A stretch of 64,000 bases of DNA. Source: Acinetobacter sp. C32I. Its GTDB lineage: Bacteria; Pseudomonadota; Gammaproteobacteria; Pseudomonadales; Moraxellaceae. A model generated the notes under the pieces. The model searched no databases, had not been told where the DNA came from, and was given only the letters and a program-made list of their open reading frames with translations. Made by a program: the position numbers and the translations under genes. Positions within the stretch are counted from its first letter, which is position 1, and the number at the start of each line of letters is the position of its first letter. This document shows positions 42,128 to 50,894 of the stretch, piece by piece. The stretch covers positions 1,116,001-1,180,000 of the forward strand of contig NZ_CP098480.1 of NCBI RefSeq assembly GCF_023702715.1. Reading direction: 5' to 3'.

Positions 42128-44401
42128 TTAAAACTTGAAAGATACAGAACCCGTTACATTACGCGGTGCACCAAAGGTTTGATTTGACGTATTCAAACGA
42201 TAGCTTTTATCCGTAATATTATTGAGATTTAAACCTACGGTTAAATCTGGGCTGAGTTCATACTTCGCCATTGCATCAACCAATGTAAAAGCTTTTTGAC
42301 CATTACTATCACGGGCGAAGCCGTCCATATCATAGCTGTTATAAATTTTACTCTGCCATGTCACCCCAGCCCCAACACTCAGCTTGTCTAAATCGCCAGA
42401 AAACTTATAAGTAGCGAAGAGCTTAAACTGATCTTTTGGAATATCGGTATTGATCCGATCGCCTTTTTCTTTGGTCTCTGAATAAGTATATCCGCCATTT
42501 AGATTCAGATTAGGCAGCACTTCTCCTGAAATCGCAGCCTCGAAACCTTTTGTTTTCGCCCCTTTTGCTGAACGGTAATATGTCGTCCCTGCAACGGCAC
42601 CAGGCACTTCTTCGCTAGTTGCGTATTTGCCAGCATCAACAGCAACATTATCCATATTCGATTGGAATAAAGCCAAACTGGTGTTCACACGACCCGCAAA
42701 CAGTTCGCCTTTAACACCTAGCTCATAGCTATCACCTTGTTTAGGATCCAGCAATTTCATTTGATAGTCTTTATTCGCTTGTGGTGAGAAGATACTGGTA
42801 TAGCTAGCATAAACCGCCCAGTCAGGTGTGACATCAAAAACGATCCCTGCATAAGGCGTAAACTGATCATCAATTTTAATTTTTGTTCCACTATTTTTAT
42901 TACCAGACTCGGCATAATAATCAATGCTAGAAACACGCCCACCCAATATAACTTTCAAATAATCGAGAAGATTTAAGCGAGTTGCCAAATAGCCGCCATA
43001 TTGTCTAAATTGCAGCACAGAATTTCCTGCACTTGACGCTGTATATAACCCAGCAGGCTGTGCGGTATAACCATTCCAGCTTTTGATATTAATTACGCCT
43101 GTTTCACCCATTACCCGATTGTAATAAGGATCATTTTGGTCTACATCCTGAAAGTTTGCACCAAGCATTAGCTCATGTTCACGACCAAAAAGCTGATATG
43201 GTCCGGTCACACCTAAATCAACAGAATGTTCAACAGGTTTAGTATGCTGATAACCAGCAGTCACAGTTGATGTATTTTTTTCATAATCAGTGTAATAAAC
43301 AGGTTTACCATCAGCACCAATGACCTGTACACGCTTGCCATCTTGCATCTTATAAACGCCAGATGTATTCGACCCAATCACACCATAAATGCTTTCTGTA
43401 TCGGTGGTCGCAAAATTATAATTTGCATTCAACTTCCAACGATTTTCAAACTCATGCTGCAACTGCGCAAATGCATTTAGACTATCTGTATGGGTATAAG
43501 CCCATCGTGGGGCTGAGTTGTCCTTGCGCCCCATAGGAGAAAGAATATTCTTCGCATCAAAATTTGCGTAAGCGTGGATACTTTGGCCATCACTTTCATT
43601 ACGGCTTAATGATGTACCAATACTTAAAACTGTTTTATCACTTAAATCCGCATCCACTACGCCGTATAAAATGGTTGAGGCAGCGTCACCCCATTTCTGC
43701 CAGCTATCGCCTTGTTGATGTGCTGCGACAACACGACCACGAATACTCTCTGATTCATTCAATGCTTGAGAGGCGTCAATTTCACTACGCCAGGTATTCC
43801 ATGAACCATAGCTCAGCTTGGCAGATGATTGAGCATTTGCTGTTGCATGCTTACGGTTAAAATTAACACTGGCGCTTGGCAAACCACTGCCATTTAGCAA
43901 GCCAGTTGCCCCCTTAACAACAGTAATATTTTCAAAAATAGCGGTATCAATATTACTGAGTGCGGTGTTACTACGACCTTCTATCGCAGGGCTCGACAAC
44001 AATCCATCAATCTGAAAGTTAATAATTTTAGAGCCACGCGAATAATACGAAGTATATTCACCACCCGTTCCCCAAGCAGATGTCGCACCATAACTTTGAC
44101 GATAAATACCAGGAACCTGATCAAGCACCCCAGATACACTTGTCAGATTTTGATCTTTCATTTGTTGTTCAGTGATCACACTCACCGACTGTGGCGTTTC
44201 TTTTAAAGACAGGTCCAATTTGGTTGCCGATTTTGATTTTTTAACGGTATATGCAGAAGCTTCGTGATCCGCTTTAAGATGAATAATTGGTAAAACATCC
44301 GATTTTTTTAAATCTTCCGATTGATCTTCTGCCCACGTCATTGTTGCAGAAGCCCCAAATAGGCTGAACATAATCGCTATATATAAGTTGTGATGCTGCA
44401 T
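42128..44401 (-). CDS. TonB-dependent siderophore receptor
   Basis: A 757-residue outer membrane receptor. The signal peptide ends near TWA/ED; the plug domain holds LKETPQSVSVITEQQMKDQN and the receptor-type DQVPGIYRQSYG; ENITVVKGATGLLNGSGLPSASVN is the conserved plug end of FhuE/FpvA-like ferri-siderophore receptors. The 22-strand barrel ends ...NVTGSVSFKF with terminal Phe. The ATG at 44401 follows GGGGGA; an earlier frame start at 44452 runs into the Fur-box region. A Fur-box-like palindrome lies about 40 bases upstream. The cognate siderophore is unknown. Confidence 0.94.
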   Translation of the reverse strand: MQHHNLYIAIMFSLFGASATMTWAEDQSEDLKKSDVLPIIHLKADHEASAYTVKKSKSATKLDLSLKETPQSVSVITEQQMKDQNLTSVSGVLDQVPGIYRQSYGATSAWGTGGEYTSYYSRGSKIINFQIDGLLSSPAIEGRSNTALSNIDTAIFENITVVKGATGLLNGSGLPSASVNFNRKHATANAQSSAKLSYGSWNTWRSEIDASQALNESESIRGRVVAAHQQGDSWQKWGDAASTILYGVVDADLSDKTVLSIGTSLSRNESDGQSIHAYANFDAKNILSPMGRKDNSAPRWAYTHTDSLNAFAQLQHEFENRWKLNANYNFATTDTESIYGVIGSNTSGVYKMQDGKRVQVIGADGKPVYYTDYEKNTSTVTAGYQHTKPVEHSVDLGVTGPYQLFGREHELMLGANFQDVDQNDPYYNRVMGETGVINIKSWNGYTAQPAGLYTASSAGNSVLQFRQYGGYLATRLNLLDYLKVILGGRVSSIDYYAESGNKNSGTKIKIDDQFTPYAGIVFDVTPDWAVYASYTSIFSPQANKDYQMKLLDPKQGDSYELGVKGELFAGRVNTSLALFQSNMDNVAVDAGKYATSEEVPGAVAGTTYYRSAKGAKTKGFEAAISGEVLPNLNLNGGYTYSETKEKGDRINTDIPKDQFKLFATYKFSGDLDKLSVGAGVTWQSKIYNSYDMDGFARDSNGQKAFTLVDAMAKYELSPDLTVGLNLNNITDKSYRLNTSNQTFGAPRNVTGSVSFKF

Positions 44402-44440
44402 TGCTCCCCCAGAAATGAAATATTTTTTTACATAGTACAC

Positions 44441-44460
44441 AAATGATAACAATTATCAAT
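44441..44460. promoter_or_regulatory. Fur-box-like palindrome, receptor side
   Basis: TGATAA-CAA-TTATCA (within 44444-44458) is a 6-3-6 palindrome matching the inverted core of the Fur consensus, positioned just upstream of the TonB-dependent receptor gene. Confidence 0.65.
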
Positions 44461-44537
44461 AGCATTTGAATCATCATGTTCCGACTAAATCAATTAAGTT
44501 TTTGAATATAAGCTTTAATTTTTATTGAATTTAAATA

Positions 44538-44554
44538 ATAATTATTATCATTAT
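44538..44554. promoter_or_regulatory. Fur-box-like site, PepSY operon side
   Basis: The 17-base stretch matches the central 17 positions of the 19-bp Fur consensus at 15 positions. It lies 19 bases before the first gene of the plus-strand operon, so iron repression of both divergent units is likely. Confidence 0.7.
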
Positions 44555-44572
44555 AGTTAACAGATTATTAAC

Positions 44573-44830
44573 ATGACTTTAAAACTCTTAGGGATCATGG
44601 TTTCACTGCTTGCCTGTATGAGTGTCTATCTCAGCCACACCCATCAAATTTTTCTGAAAAAGCAGTTGTCTCGGCCATTCTTTTACCTCGGACTTGTTGG
44701 CTTATTCATCGGGTTAAGCATTTTGATTTATTGCTTACCTCTTTTGGTTGCTATTTTAATCTGGCTTGCAGTTGCTACGTTCGTTTGGTCATTTGCCCCC
44801 TTCATTATGCTCATGAAAAGGCCAACTTAA
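44573..44830 (+). CDS. Small membrane protein of the PepSY iron operon (DUF3325-like)
   Basis: An 85-residue protein of almost entirely hydrophobic character with three predicted helices (residues 4-22, 36-55, 58-80). Size and location, as the first gene before a second small membrane protein and a PepSY protein and opposite a TonB-dependent receptor, match the DUF3325-type proteins of siderophore loci. The family label is tentative. Its stop is adjacent to the next start. Confidence 0.75.
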   Translation: MTLKLLGIMVSLLACMSVYLSHTHQIFLKKQLSRPFFYLGLVGLFIGLSILIYCLPLLVAILIWLAVATFVWSFAPFIMLMKRPT

Positions 44831-45118
44831 ATGAACATGTTTAAACAAAAACTCCAACCTGATTGGTGGACCAAAACATTTGTCGGTGCTGTTCTCGGTC
44901 TCAGCTTTGCAATGGCGATGGGAGCAATCATTCTTTTACTCAGTAAATCTAATGCTGATTCTTCGATTGCCCCACAATTAGGAATGTGGTCGATTCCATG
45001 GATTTGGCTATGCGTCTTTTTTATTGCCTATTTCATACCTAAAGGCTGGCAAAGCTTAGTGATCTACAGCATTGCCAATGTCCTTGCTTATACCCTGTTA
45101 TTTTGGATAAGAGCTTAA
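44831..45118 (+). CDS. Small membrane protein of the PepSY iron operon (DUF3649-like)
   Basis: A 95-residue protein with three membrane helices (about 17-38, 51-70, 73-92) and a WTKTFVGAVLGLSFAMAMG start like DUF3649 iron-locus proteins. It begins immediately after the preceding stop codon and ends one base before the PepSY gene, so the three form one unit. Function unproven; family call by context and pattern. Confidence 0.72.
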   Translation: MNMFKQKLQPDWWTKTFVGAVLGLSFAMAMGAIILLLSKSNADSSIAPQLGMWSIPWIWLCVFFIAYFIPKGWQSLVIYSIANVLAYTLLFWIRA

Positions 45119-45119
45119 A

Positions 45120-46781
45120 ATGAAAATTCGTGCAGATATTATTAAAACAGGCAAAAACCTGCATACATGGGTTGGCATAAGTGCAGGTATTCTATTATTT
45201 ATCTGTTTTTTTGCTGGTGGGTTAACGATGTTTCAACATCAACTTAGTCAATGGGCAGCTCCTCCTCAGCAAAAATTAGCAAAAATACAAACCAACCAAT
45301 ACAACCAATTAGTCGAGCAAGTTCAAGCTAAGTTCCCCGAAACACAAAAGGCATTCACTTTAAGCTTTAACTGGCCAGAAGGACATAATGCACCCATCCA
45401 ATGGGAGGCAGTACATGAGGGAGCTGAAGATCATCATGGCGTTGATATTGCTCAAACAAGCATGATGGCAACACTCGATAACAATGGACAACTGATTGCC
45501 AAAGAAGAAAATGTATCTAAATTAGGTTGGCTGATTGAACAACTGCATGAAACTGCGGGTATCCCTGGCATGATGGGACACCATACCGCAGGTGTAATGG
45601 TGATGGGCGTTGTGGCTGTTTTATACTTTCTTGCCATAATGTCAGGTTTAATCGTGTTACTCCCCACGCTGATCAGTGATTATTTTGCAGTCCGCAAAGG
45701 TAAAAACAAAAAACGCTTTTGGTTAGATACGCATAATGTCATTGGCATCACCAGCTTGCCTTTTCATATCATCATTAGCGTTAGTGTCGTCGTTTTTGCT
45801 TTTCATGATATTTTTTATGGCGCACTCACTCAACTGGTTTCGAAAGATAAGCCGCTATTTGAACGTCCACCAGCCGTTAAAATTGTTGAGCCGAATCCGC
45901 AACTCGATGTAGAAAAGGTTTTTCTCAACATTCAAAAAGCAGCACCTGATTATCGGATTGATGGTATTCGTTTTAACCAGCTGGATAATCCTGAACGTGC
46001 ATCTGCCTTTGTTGCTTTATATCATCCTGATCGTATGCTTCGTGGTGACACCTTCGACTATATGTCATTTAATCCATATCAAAACACCCCTTACCCAACC
46101 AAAACCCTATCCACTGAAGAAAGCTCAGCCGCTTCACTGATTCGTTCAATGTTTGCCTTACATTTTGGTAATTATGGTGGTGAGCCAATTCGCTGGATCT
46201 ATTTGATCTTTGGCTTAGGTGGGGCTTATCTATTCTATTCAGGCAATATTCTGTGGATTGAAACTCGCTTGCGTAAACAGAAGAACCCAAACCTACCAGC
46301 ACCACAACAGCGTAAAGATGTCATGTTTATTGCCAATCTGACCGTAGGCGCTTGCTTAGGTTGTATGTTAGCGATATTTACCAGTATGTTGATTGGACGC
46401 TGGGCCTATGTCATACCATTGCAATTACAAAGTCATAACCATGTGTTTATATATAGCTACTATTTGGTATTTATTGCTTGTATTGTATACAGTTTTGCCA
46501 TTGGTGCAGCAAAAGCTTTAGCTCAACTGTTCTTCGCAATTGCAGTGGTTTTATTACTAATTCCTGCGACTTCTGTACTTGCCTATGTGTTTCCAATCCA
46601 AGGACTTTGGCATTCAACAGGAACTTTGATTTGGATTGATGTTATCGCACTATTATTTGCTTTGGTATTTATACGCTTTTACCAACAAGCCAGAGATCGT
46701 GCGCAAGCCGCTCCAGTCGGTTCAATTTGGTCTACGCAAAAAGTTGACCAAGCACCATCGCTTACTGAAAACCAAGCTTGA
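45120..46781 (+). CDS. PepSY-associated membrane protein (PiuB-like reductase candidate)
   Basis: A 553-residue protein: first membrane helix (LHTWVGISAGILLFICFFAGGLTM) with its His, a periplasmic PepSY-like region, further helices around residues 155-180, 200-235, 365-385 and three or four near the C-terminus. Conserved His in LHTWVG, HHTAGV, THNVIG and FALHFGNYGG could ligate haem, as proposed for PiuB/FoxB-like ferrisiderophore reductases. Closes the iron operon. Confidence 0.88.
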   Translation: MKIRADIIKTGKNLHTWVGISAGILLFICFFAGGLTMFQHQLSQWAAPPQQKLAKIQTNQYNQLVEQVQAKFPETQKAFTLSFNWPEGHNAPIQWEAVHEGAEDHHGVDIAQTSMMATLDNNGQLIAKEENVSKLGWLIEQLHETAGIPGMMGHHTAGVMVMGVVAVLYFLAIMSGLIVLLPTLISDYFAVRKGKNKKRFWLDTHNVIGITSLPFHIIISVSVVVFAFHDIFYGALTQLVSKDKPLFERPPAVKIVEPNPQLDVEKVFLNIQKAAPDYRIDGIRFNQLDNPERASAFVALYHPDRMLRGDTFDYMSFNPYQNTPYPTKTLSTEESSAASLIRSMFALHFGNYGGEPIRWIYLIFGLGGAYLFYSGNILWIETRLRKQKNPNLPAPQQRKDVMFIANLTVGACLGCMLAIFTSMLIGRWAYVIPLQLQSHNHVFIYSYYLVFIACIVYSFAIGAAKALAQLFFAIAVVLLLIPATSVLAYVFPIQGLWHSTGTLIWIDVIALLFALVFIRFYQQARDRAQAAPVGSIWSTQKVDQAPSLTENQA

Positions 46782-46795
46782 ACCATTGTCTATAG

Positions 46796-46827
46796 AGCCT
46801 TGATTGTTGCAATCAAGGCTCTTTTAT
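46796..46827 (+). terminator. Terminator of the PepSY iron operon
   Basis: AGAGCCTTGATTG / CAATCAAGGCTCT, a 13-bp perfect stem with a 3-base loop, followed by TTTAT. Confidence 0.93.
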
Positions 46828-46839
46828 ACACTCAAGATC

Positions 46840-47335
46840 TTCTTCATTTCAATCAGTTGAATAAGTACAAGTGACTGCCCTACATCAACCCCAATTGGGT
46901 AATCACTTTTCCGTCCATTTGCTTGGTAAGCTCGACGCTGATAGTAAGCCAACAGCTCAGAGTACGCACATCTAGAACATGCATGACTCAATCACCAATC
47001 TTCAGATTCAACAATTCACGCCCATAGCCCTGATTTTATAGTTTTGGATCAACAGCAAAAAACTATCTCTATACAATCAGCATTCAAACTTAATCCAATG
47101 CAGGCAACAATCTGATCATTACCTAGCTCCCCACCAAGAATTCGAAATTTGGTTGTTGTAATGCTTGTTCTAATTGAACTTTACCAATACGATCGCCTTG
47201 CACATACGCTTTTTCAGTTGTCCAACTACGTTCTGATTGTTCTCTATAAGCGATATTAATCAGCTTAAGTAATTGTTCCAAACCATCCAGCTTCACTTTT
47301 CTAATATTCAAACTCGTTTTTATTTTATTCCACAC
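46840..47335 (-). pseudogene. Decayed GNAT-family acetyltransferase gene
   Basis: On the minus strand the first 70 codons from 47335 read as a GNAT N-terminus (LEQLLKLINIAYREQSERSW, then WTTEKAYVQGDRIGK) and end at a stop near 47123. Beyond it, frames continue with ACIGLSLNADCIEIV and, after further breaks, LLAYYQRRAYQANGRKSDYP, the usual C-terminal motif of the fold. Several stops and shifts separate them, so the whole is one dead gene of about 165 codons. The 70-codon ORF should not be read as an independent gene. Confidence 0.8.
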
Positions 47336-47339
47336 AAAA

Positions 47340-47365
47340 GAAAGCCGATGATAACATCGGCTTTC
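47340..47365 (-). terminator. Terminator of the DUF2057 gene
   Basis: GAAAGCCGATG / CATCGGCTTTC with a 4-base loop; on the minus strand the stem is followed by TTTT, just downstream of the DUF2057 stop. Confidence 0.88.
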
Positions 47366-47380
47366 ATATCACGTTTTAGA

Positions 47381-48061
47381 TTAGTTCGTTTGACCAGCCA
47401 ACCAAGCCATAAATTTTTGGCGCTCAGCTTTAGAGGCTTTCTGCCACAATTCTGCCAATTGTTGATCCGTAGTTTTTGCTGCACCCACAGTTGCAGCTGT
47501 TGTCACCGCTACTGGCGCAGCAGCCACTGCTTGTGCTGTTGTCCCTGCATAGACGGGTGCAGGTTGATTTACAGCGTTCTTATTTTTTTGTGTTAAATCC
47601 AAAGTACGACTTAATAGATTACTACCTGTAAACCAAGGCTGTGCTTCATTATTTGCACCTGTTTGCTGTACTACCAATTTTTTATTTTGATCATATAGCG
47701 CAACCGTTGGTTGATCCGCATATTTTTTTGCAGATTCAAAATCTTTAGGGGCATTTACCAGACCCAAAGTATAAGATTGGTTGTCTTGCAAATCAGGAGC
47801 CTGAATCGTAACCACACCTGATTTGATAATGTCATGTTCACCATTCAAGTGTTCAAAATATTCACGATAACGTACATTGACAGTCAAGTTACCTGGGTCA
47901 ACTTGATAGTTATTCTTCTTTGATGGAATTAATCCAGTATTTACTTCTTGACCATTTACAGCAAGAATCACGATTTCTTCAGGTGCAGTGATTGTGACTG
48001 CTGAAAAAACTGAACTACTTAATAATAAACCGAAAGCAGCAACACCAACTCTTAAAGACAT
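47381..48061 (-). CDS. DUF2057 family periplasmic protein
   Basis: A 226-residue exported protein: signal peptide ending SVFSA (about residue 21), then a beta-rich DUF2057 region (VTITAPEEIVILAVNGQEV, KNNYQVDPGNLTVNVRYREYF) and a C-terminal Ala/Val-rich linker followed by a helical end, AELWQKASKAERQKFMAWL. Homologues such as YccT of enterobacteria are of unclear function. Monocistronic with its own terminator. Confidence 0.88.
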   Translation of the reverse strand: MSLRVGVAAFGLLLSSSVFSAVTITAPEEIVILAVNGQEVNTGLIPSKKNNYQVDPGNLTVNVRYREYFEHLNGEHDIIKSGVVTIQAPDLQDNQSYTLGLVNAPKDFESAKKYADQPTVALYDQNKKLVVQQTGANNEAQPWFTGSNLLSRTLDLTQKNKNAVNQPAPVYAGTTAQAVAAAPVAVTTAATVGAAKTTDQQLAELWQKASKAERQKFMAWLAGQTN

Positions 48062-48360
48062 TAGACTCTTCTCGATATAAACAATTTATGAAATCGTAAG
48101 CACTATGCTCCGCGATTATGACCATTTTATGACAAAAACCAAAACTGTCTATTGCAACAATTCGGCTTATTTAAGATATATACAGCATATATATGGCAAA
48201 AGAAAATGCCTTTATCTAACATTTTGTTTTATAAAACAAATATATCATTGTGAATTATCTTGCTGCAAAACTCTGAAAAAACTCAATTTTACTATACTCT
48301 TATTATTGAGTTTACTGACAATTTAGGGAAGCAAATAGTTTTAGTGAAATGGTGAATCTT

Positions 48361-48945
48361 ATGTGCGCAAACTGCGGACTTGTCTCAAAAGACCGTGTCC
48401 ATTTGATGGATTTATTTGAGCCTACATTTGACTATAAAGCTAATATCTTTCCGAACTATGCAGGACCTATCCTATTTTTCAAAACATGGAACAATAGAGT
48501 GGCGATTGGCTAGATTTGGTTTAGTAGCCCCATGGGTCGATGATGTAAAAAAGTTCGAAACACATACAATGCACGAACAGAGACAGTTGCAAGTAAACCA
48601 AGTTTCAGGAACGCCTAGCAGAAAAATCAATTTTATCTAATCCCAGTTGAGACTATCTTTGAACCTAAATATATAGACATTAAACCCCATTGGAATGAAA
48701 TATATCGAGAAGATCAAATTCCCTTCACTGTAGCAGGTATTTATGAGTATGTTGTGGTAAACGGCGAAGAAATTAGATCAATGTCTATGCTAAACCCTTT
48801 TATGAAGCAATTTCATGCTCCTAACGATGAAAAACGAACAATCATCGTGATTCCAAGAGAACGTAGAAATGAATGGCTTACTTGTTCTCATAAGCAAACA
48901 CCACATTTTTTCCTTGAGATGGCTGTTGAGAAATTTACTGCAGCA
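48361..48945 (+). pseudogene. Decayed SOS-associated peptidase (YedK/HMCES) gene
   Basis: The frame starts MCAN, with the Cys2 that in HMCES/YedK forms covalent links to abasic sites, and continues DYKANIFPNYAGPILF. Around 48485 the similarity jumps to the next frame (GTIEWRLARFGLVAPW) and returns near 48560 (TYNARTETVASKPSFRNA). A TAG at 48616 replaces what is normally Trp. Then follow FTVAGIYEYVVVNGEEIRSM and FMKQFHAPNDEKR, missing about eight residues in between, and HFFLEMAVEKFTAAPKS. A paired frameshift, a nonsense codon and a small deletion show the gene is dead. The rest of the 48.06-49.03 kb gap shows nothing else. Confidence 0.9.
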
Positions 48946-49029
48946 CCGAAATCTAATATGCATAAATTTCGACCAAACACCCATCAATGCGTGTTTAGTC
49001 TTAAAACTAATGTTTTTTATCAGCTAACT

Positions 49030-49653
49030 TCAACTTTGAATTGCAAGGTTGGACTCAATTGCCAGTACCTTTTTTACAGATTCTAGTTGCTGAATATTCG
49101 CTTTATACCTTTTGATTTCTGGCCATTTATCTAAACTCATAGAAAAATAATCACACCAATGCAACATGACAAATAAGTACATATCTGCAATTGAGAAGGA
49201 GTCATTCAATAAGAAATCTTTATTTGTTAGCAACTTGTTCAAGTATGTAAAACTTCTCGACATTTTTTCTAATGAGATCTCTTTCCATCGCTCAATTGGT
49301 TCAGGATAAAAGAATGCCGAAAAATTCTTATGAAGGTCCATACTTATGAAAGATAAAAGGCTCATCATTTCATATCGCTGTAATTCATTTTTTTTTGGTA
49401 TTAAGTTTTTATCAGGCACCTGATCAGCCAAATACGTTAGTATTGTAGTTACTTCAGTTAGTACTACGCCACTATCATTATCAAGTGCTAAGGCTGGGAC
49501 AAAACCTTTTGGATTTACTGTTAAAAAATCTAAACCACTAATCGCCTTCTTTGTTTGTAGATCCACAACATCAATATCAAATTCCAATCCTGACTCTTCT
49601 AAAGCAATATGTGGTGCCATTGAGCAAGCATGTGGATGTATATATAGAATCAT
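49030..49653 (-). CDS. Glutathione S-transferase family protein
   Basis: A 207-residue protein with an N-terminal thioredoxin-like domain (MILYIHPHACSMAPHIALEE; the Ser/Cys of ACS is the likely glutathione-activating position; NPKGFVPAL carries the cis-Pro, TEVTTIL the gamma-glutamyl contact) and an all-helical C-terminal domain with SIADMYLFVMLHW. I use the ATG at 49653 with AAGGAAA eight bases upstream. It lies downstream of doxX and azoR on the same strand, suggesting a joint role in electrophile or quinone detoxification. Confidence 0.92.
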   Translation of the reverse strand: MILYIHPHACSMAPHIALEESGLEFDIDVVDLQTKKAISGLDFLTVNPKGFVPALALDNDSGVVLTEVTTILTYLADQVPDKNLIPKKNELQRYEMMSLLSFISMDLHKNFSAFFYPEPIERWKEISLEKMSRSFTYLNKLLTNKDFLLNDSFSIADMYLFVMLHWCDYFSMSLDKWPEIKRYKANIQQLESVKKVLAIESNLAIQS

Positions 49654-49728
49654 TTCTGATTTCCTTGTACATATTTTCATTAAGGAATAACTACTAATTT
49701 GTTGATTTAAAGCTTTTACTTACGATAC

Positions 49729-50151
49729 TTACTGCTTATTTCGATCAATACTTAATCCACCAGCCCCGAAAACTACCAATGCAAGTAGTCCACCAGCCAT
49801 CGAAATATTCTTCATGAACATTATTTGGCTATTCATATCTGAACCAGTATGAAAAAGTATTGCTGTAACTACAGTAAATCCGAATAGAAGAAATGCCGCG
49901 ATACGGGTTTGAAACCCTAGTAAGACCATTAGCCCACAACCTAATTCGACCAGAATTGCTAAGGGTAATAAATTTAGTGAAATTCCTTGAGACTGCATAT
50001 ATATTGCATTATTGGAATATTGGAATAATTTTCCTGTTCCAGATAAGACAAAAATTACTGAAATCATTGCACGCATTAAAACGGATAACACTGCAAAAAC
50101 TTTAGGTTTATGGACTAGATTGTTAAAAAAAGGATCAAATCTTGTGCTCAT
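49729..50151 (-). CDS. DoxX-family membrane protein
   Basis: A 140-residue protein with four membrane helices and DoxX signatures: ISVIFVLSGTGKLFQYSN at the first helix, LLPLAILVELGCGLMVLLGF in the middle, and a C-terminal GGLLALVVFGAGGLSIDR. DoxX proteins are quinone- or thiol-linked redox partners in the inner membrane. It starts 16 bases after azoR. Confidence 0.92.
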   Translation of the reverse strand: MSTRFDPFFNNLVHKPKVFAVLSVLMRAMISVIFVLSGTGKLFQYSNNAIYMQSQGISLNLLPLAILVELGCGLMVLLGFQTRIAAFLLFGFTVVTAILFHTGSDMNSQIMFMKNISMAGGLLALVVFGAGGLSIDRNKQ

Positions 50152-50167
50152 TTTATACCATCCTCAA

Positions 50168-50734
50168 TTAGCCCACATGTGCCAAAGTTTCGCGTACTTG
50201 GTTAATAGTTTCTTCAATTGACTCTGTTCGAGAATGAAATGCCATCCCTTCAGCTCTTACAATATGAACTTCATTTACTCCTAAAAATGTAAAAATATCT
50301 CTGAGATAAGCCTCTTGATGATCCATTGGAAAGCTATCACCATAGGCGCTACCTCTAGCACTTACAATAATTACCTTCTTACCTTTTACTAATCCCACAG
50401 GACCATTTTCTGTATATCGAAATGTACGCCCTGCTATTAGAATTCGATCTATCCATGCTTTTAAAGTTGTTGGAATACTCAAGTTATACATGGGAGCGCC
50501 TAATACAAAAACATCAGTATTTTCAAATTGTTTTAGAATAAACTCATCGTTTTGTGCTTCTTGACTAGTTAAGTCAAAGTGCTTTTTGAAGTGTGGCAAA
50601 GGATCATCATGTAAATCCCTATACGTTACATCTAGTGGACCATGATTTTTCAATGTTTCAACAACAGCTTTACCAACCTCTCTTGTCGCTGAATATTCGC
50701 CAAGAGCGCTGGAATCTAAATGCAACAGTTTCAT
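50168..50734 (-). CDS. azoR: FMN-dependent NADH-azoreductase / quinone reductase
   Basis: A 188-residue flavodoxin-fold enzyme, reducing quinones and azo compounds with NADH. LHLDSSALGEYSATREV holds the FMN phosphate contacts, APMYNLSIPTTLKAWIDRI is the AzoR signature and VSARGSAYGD the FMN isoalloxazine loop. It is the first gene of the azoR-doxX-GST unit and faces a LysR gene across a spacer with a perfect palindrome. Confidence 0.94.
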   Translation of the reverse strand: MKLLHLDSSALGEYSATREVGKAVVETLKNHGPLDVTYRDLHDDPLPHFKKHFDLTSQEAQNDEFILKQFENTDVFVLGAPMYNLSIPTTLKAWIDRILIAGRTFRYTENGPVGLVKGKKVIIVSARGSAYGDSFPMDHQEAYLRDIFTFLGVNEVHIVRAEGMAFHSRTESIEETINQVRETLAHVG

Positions 50735-50818
50735 TTGCTTCTACACCTGTAAGGTCTAAGTTAGTTCACAGAGTGTATTCGTTTTATTTTTGAAGCTTAA
50801 GACACAAAATTAAGATCA

Positions 50819-50841
50819 TATGTTGCAAAAATTGCAACATA
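50819..50841. promoter_or_regulatory. Perfect palindromic operator between azoR and lysR
   Basis: TATGTTGCAA-AAA-TTGCAACATA is a 10-3-10 palindrome containing the T-N11-A core expected for LysR-type regulators, centred in the divergent spacer. Confidence 0.75.
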
Positions 50842-50894
50842 AAAACATGTAATATTGCAATGAGCTCAATTAAACATTAAATGGTAATAATTTT

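Noticed and set aside
47123..47335. 70-codon ORF as a complete gene
   Set aside because: It is only the N-terminal third of a GNAT enzyme whose remaining parts lie in other frames downstream.
48754..49086. 110-codon ORF as an independent protein
   Set aside because: It begins in the middle of the YedK/HMCES fold and is the tail of the decayed gene starting at 48361.
50819..50841. Possible shared regulon with the PadR palindromes (both contain TTGCA)
   Set aside because: Arm length, spacer and flanks differ (10-3-10 against 7-2-7), and each lies beside a different regulator family; the shared core is probably coincidence.
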